Positions 44,149 through 44,890 of a stretch of 44,890 nucleotides of DNA are shown in pieces; within the stretch, counting starts at the first letter, position 1, and each line of letters starts with the position of its first letter. The notes beneath the pieces were generated by a model, which saw only the letters and a program-made list of their open reading frames with translations, was not told the origin of the DNA and did no database searches. The translations under genes and the position numbers were made by a program. The DNA lies in the NCBI GenBank assembly GCA_025934435.1, contig JAICYB010000022.1, positions 1 through 44,890 of the forward strand, given 5' to 3'. The DNA comes from Actinomycetes bacterium. Its GTDB lineage: Bacteria; Actinomycetota; JAICYB01.

Positions 44149-44155
44149 GCCCACC

Positions 44156-44521
44156 ATGCAACGCGTGTACGCCGTGCGCGGCGCCATCGCGCTCACCGAA
44201 GACACGCGGGAAGAGGTCGTCAAGGGCACGCAGACGCTCCTGAAAGAGCTGATGGCGCGCAACCGGGTCTCTCCCGATGACATCGTGAGCGTCCTATTCA
44301 CCGCGACGGACGACGTCCACTCCGAGTTCCCGGCGGCCGCGGCGCGCTTGATGGGGCTGAGCGGGGTCCCGCTCCTCTGCGCGCGTGAGCTCGACGTCAC
44401 GAGCTCGCTCACGATGCCGCTTTGCGTGCGCGTGATGATGCACATCTACGCCGACGCCAAGCCGGAACCCGTCTACCTCGGCGGCACCGAGCGCCTGCGC
44501 GAGCCACCCGACCCGGTGTGA
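44156..44521 (+). CDS. aroH: Chorismate mutase, AroH type
   Basis: 121 residues, the trimeric Bacillus-type enzyme turning chorismate into prephenate. Active-site residues by alignment in the head: Arg8 (AVRGAI), Glu78 (LCARELDV), Arg92 (CVRVM) and Tyr107; FTATDDVHSEFPAAAAR is the family hallmark. Prephenate goes to the dehydrogenase encoded next, whose GTG overlaps the aroH stop (GTGA), so tyrosine synthesis is coupled. Confidence 0.96.
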   Translation: MQRVYAVRGAIALTEDTREEVVKGTQTLLKELMARNRVSPDDIVSVLFTATDDVHSEFPAAAARLMGLSGVPLLCARELDVTSSLTMPLCVRVMMHIYADAKPEPVYLGGTERLREPPDPV

Positions 44522-44890
44522 ACGCCGAGCGCATCCTCGTCGTCGGGACGGGCCTGATCGGCGGTTCCGTCGGTCTCGCATTGCGTCGCGCGGGACATAC
44601 CGTCAGTGGCTTCGACGCGTCCGGTGACAACGCGCGCGCGGCGCTCGCCGCCGGCGCCATCGCCGACGTTCGGACCGGCCTTGACGCGCTCGACGTCGAT
44701 CTCGTGATCATCGCGACACCGGTCGGCGAAGTGCTCACGACGGTCGAACAGATCGCGTCGACGGCCGCGCCGGGGACGATCGTGACCGACGTCGGTTCAA
44801 CCAAAGCGCAGATCGTCTCGGAGGCGCAGCGGCTTCTCGGGACGGAGCGACCCTTCGTCGGCGGACATCCGATGGCCGGCACGGAAGGCG
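44518..44890 (+). CDS. tyrA: Prephenate dehydrogenase, 5' part (runs off the window)
   Basis: Partial gene: 124 complete codons before the window ends. NAD-binding ILVVGTGLIGGSVGLALRR at the N-terminus (GxGxxG), then VIIATPVGEV, VTDVGSTKAQIV and FVGGHPMAGTEG, the latter two diagnostic for TyrA dehydrogenases. Oxidises prephenate to 4-hydroxyphenylpyruvate for tyrosine. GTG start in the aroH stop (GTGA). Confidence 0.95.
   Translation, partial: MNAERILVVGTGLIGGSVGLALRRAGHTVSGFDASGDNARAALAAGAIADVRTGLDALDVDLVIIATPVGEVLTTVEQIASTAAPGTIVTDVGSTKAQIVSEAQRLLGTERPFVGGHPMAGTEG

Overview
The window is a very dense, GC-rich (roughly two-thirds G+C by eye) bacterial chromosome segment. It holds 44 recognisable protein genes and no rRNA, tRNA, insertion sequence, prophage or CRISPR array. 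The longest gap between genes is 98 bases. Gene content and order point to the Actinomycetota. The series pheS-pheT, argCJBDFRGH, mpg, tyrS-TPR, HAD phosphatase, tlyA, nadK, recN, steA, steB, pyrG, NUDIX, xerD, scpA, scpB, rsuA runs in the same order as Mycobacterium tuberculosis Rv1649-Rv1711, recalled from memory. The local insertions and sequence divergence suggest a lineage well outside the mycobacteria, probably a deep-branching actinobacterium. I cannot name it from sequence alone.

Layout. 1-3519: phenylalanyl-tRNA synthetase genes, separated by a 35-bp tandem duplication. 3541-11593: a complete arginine operon, argCJBDFRGH, behind an ARG box; most genes overlap by a few bases. 11584-12858 (minus): glutamate dehydrogenase. 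12909-13520: alkyladenine DNA glycosylase. 13492-15867 (minus): a bifunctional penicillin-binding protein with a PASTA domain. 15908-17730: tyrS and its TPR partner. 17714-24560 (minus): a reverse-strand block absent from the mycobacterial order, with a metallo-beta-lactamase-fold hydrolase, three type IV pilin-like proteins, superoxide dismutase and a DUF1015 protein. 24599-26481: a TPR protein, a HAD phosphatase and a rhomboid protease. 26505-30153: a coiled-coil protein, tlyA, nadK and recN. 30195-37891: a tightly overlapping steA-steB-murJ-GT4-AP-like-PNPT run. 37990-41423: pyrG, NUDIX hydrolase, xerD and a DksA/TraR zinc finger. 41428-44890: site-2 protease, scpA, scpB, rsuA, aroH and the start of tyrA.

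How the genes work together. The arg genes make arginine from glutamate by the acetyl-recycling route: ArgJ is present, and no argA or argE lies in this window. The steA-PNPT run joins two cell-division regulators to a lipid-carrier sugar-phosphate transferase, a glycosyltransferase, a MurJ-family flippase and a large membrane protein with an alkaline-phosphatase-like ectodomain. This looks like an envelope-glycan assembly and export module and is the best candidate for an undescribed system here.

Genome style. Fourteen adjacent gene pairs share a 4-base NTGA stop/start overlap, and all four N bases are used. One of these (CTGA, tlyA) implies a CTG start codon. All four convergent gene pairs overlap at their 3' ends, by 10 to 117 bp. 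Many transcription units begin with a -10-like hexamer only 6-13 bases before the start codon and lack a Shine-Dalgarno sequence, as expected for leaderless mRNAs.
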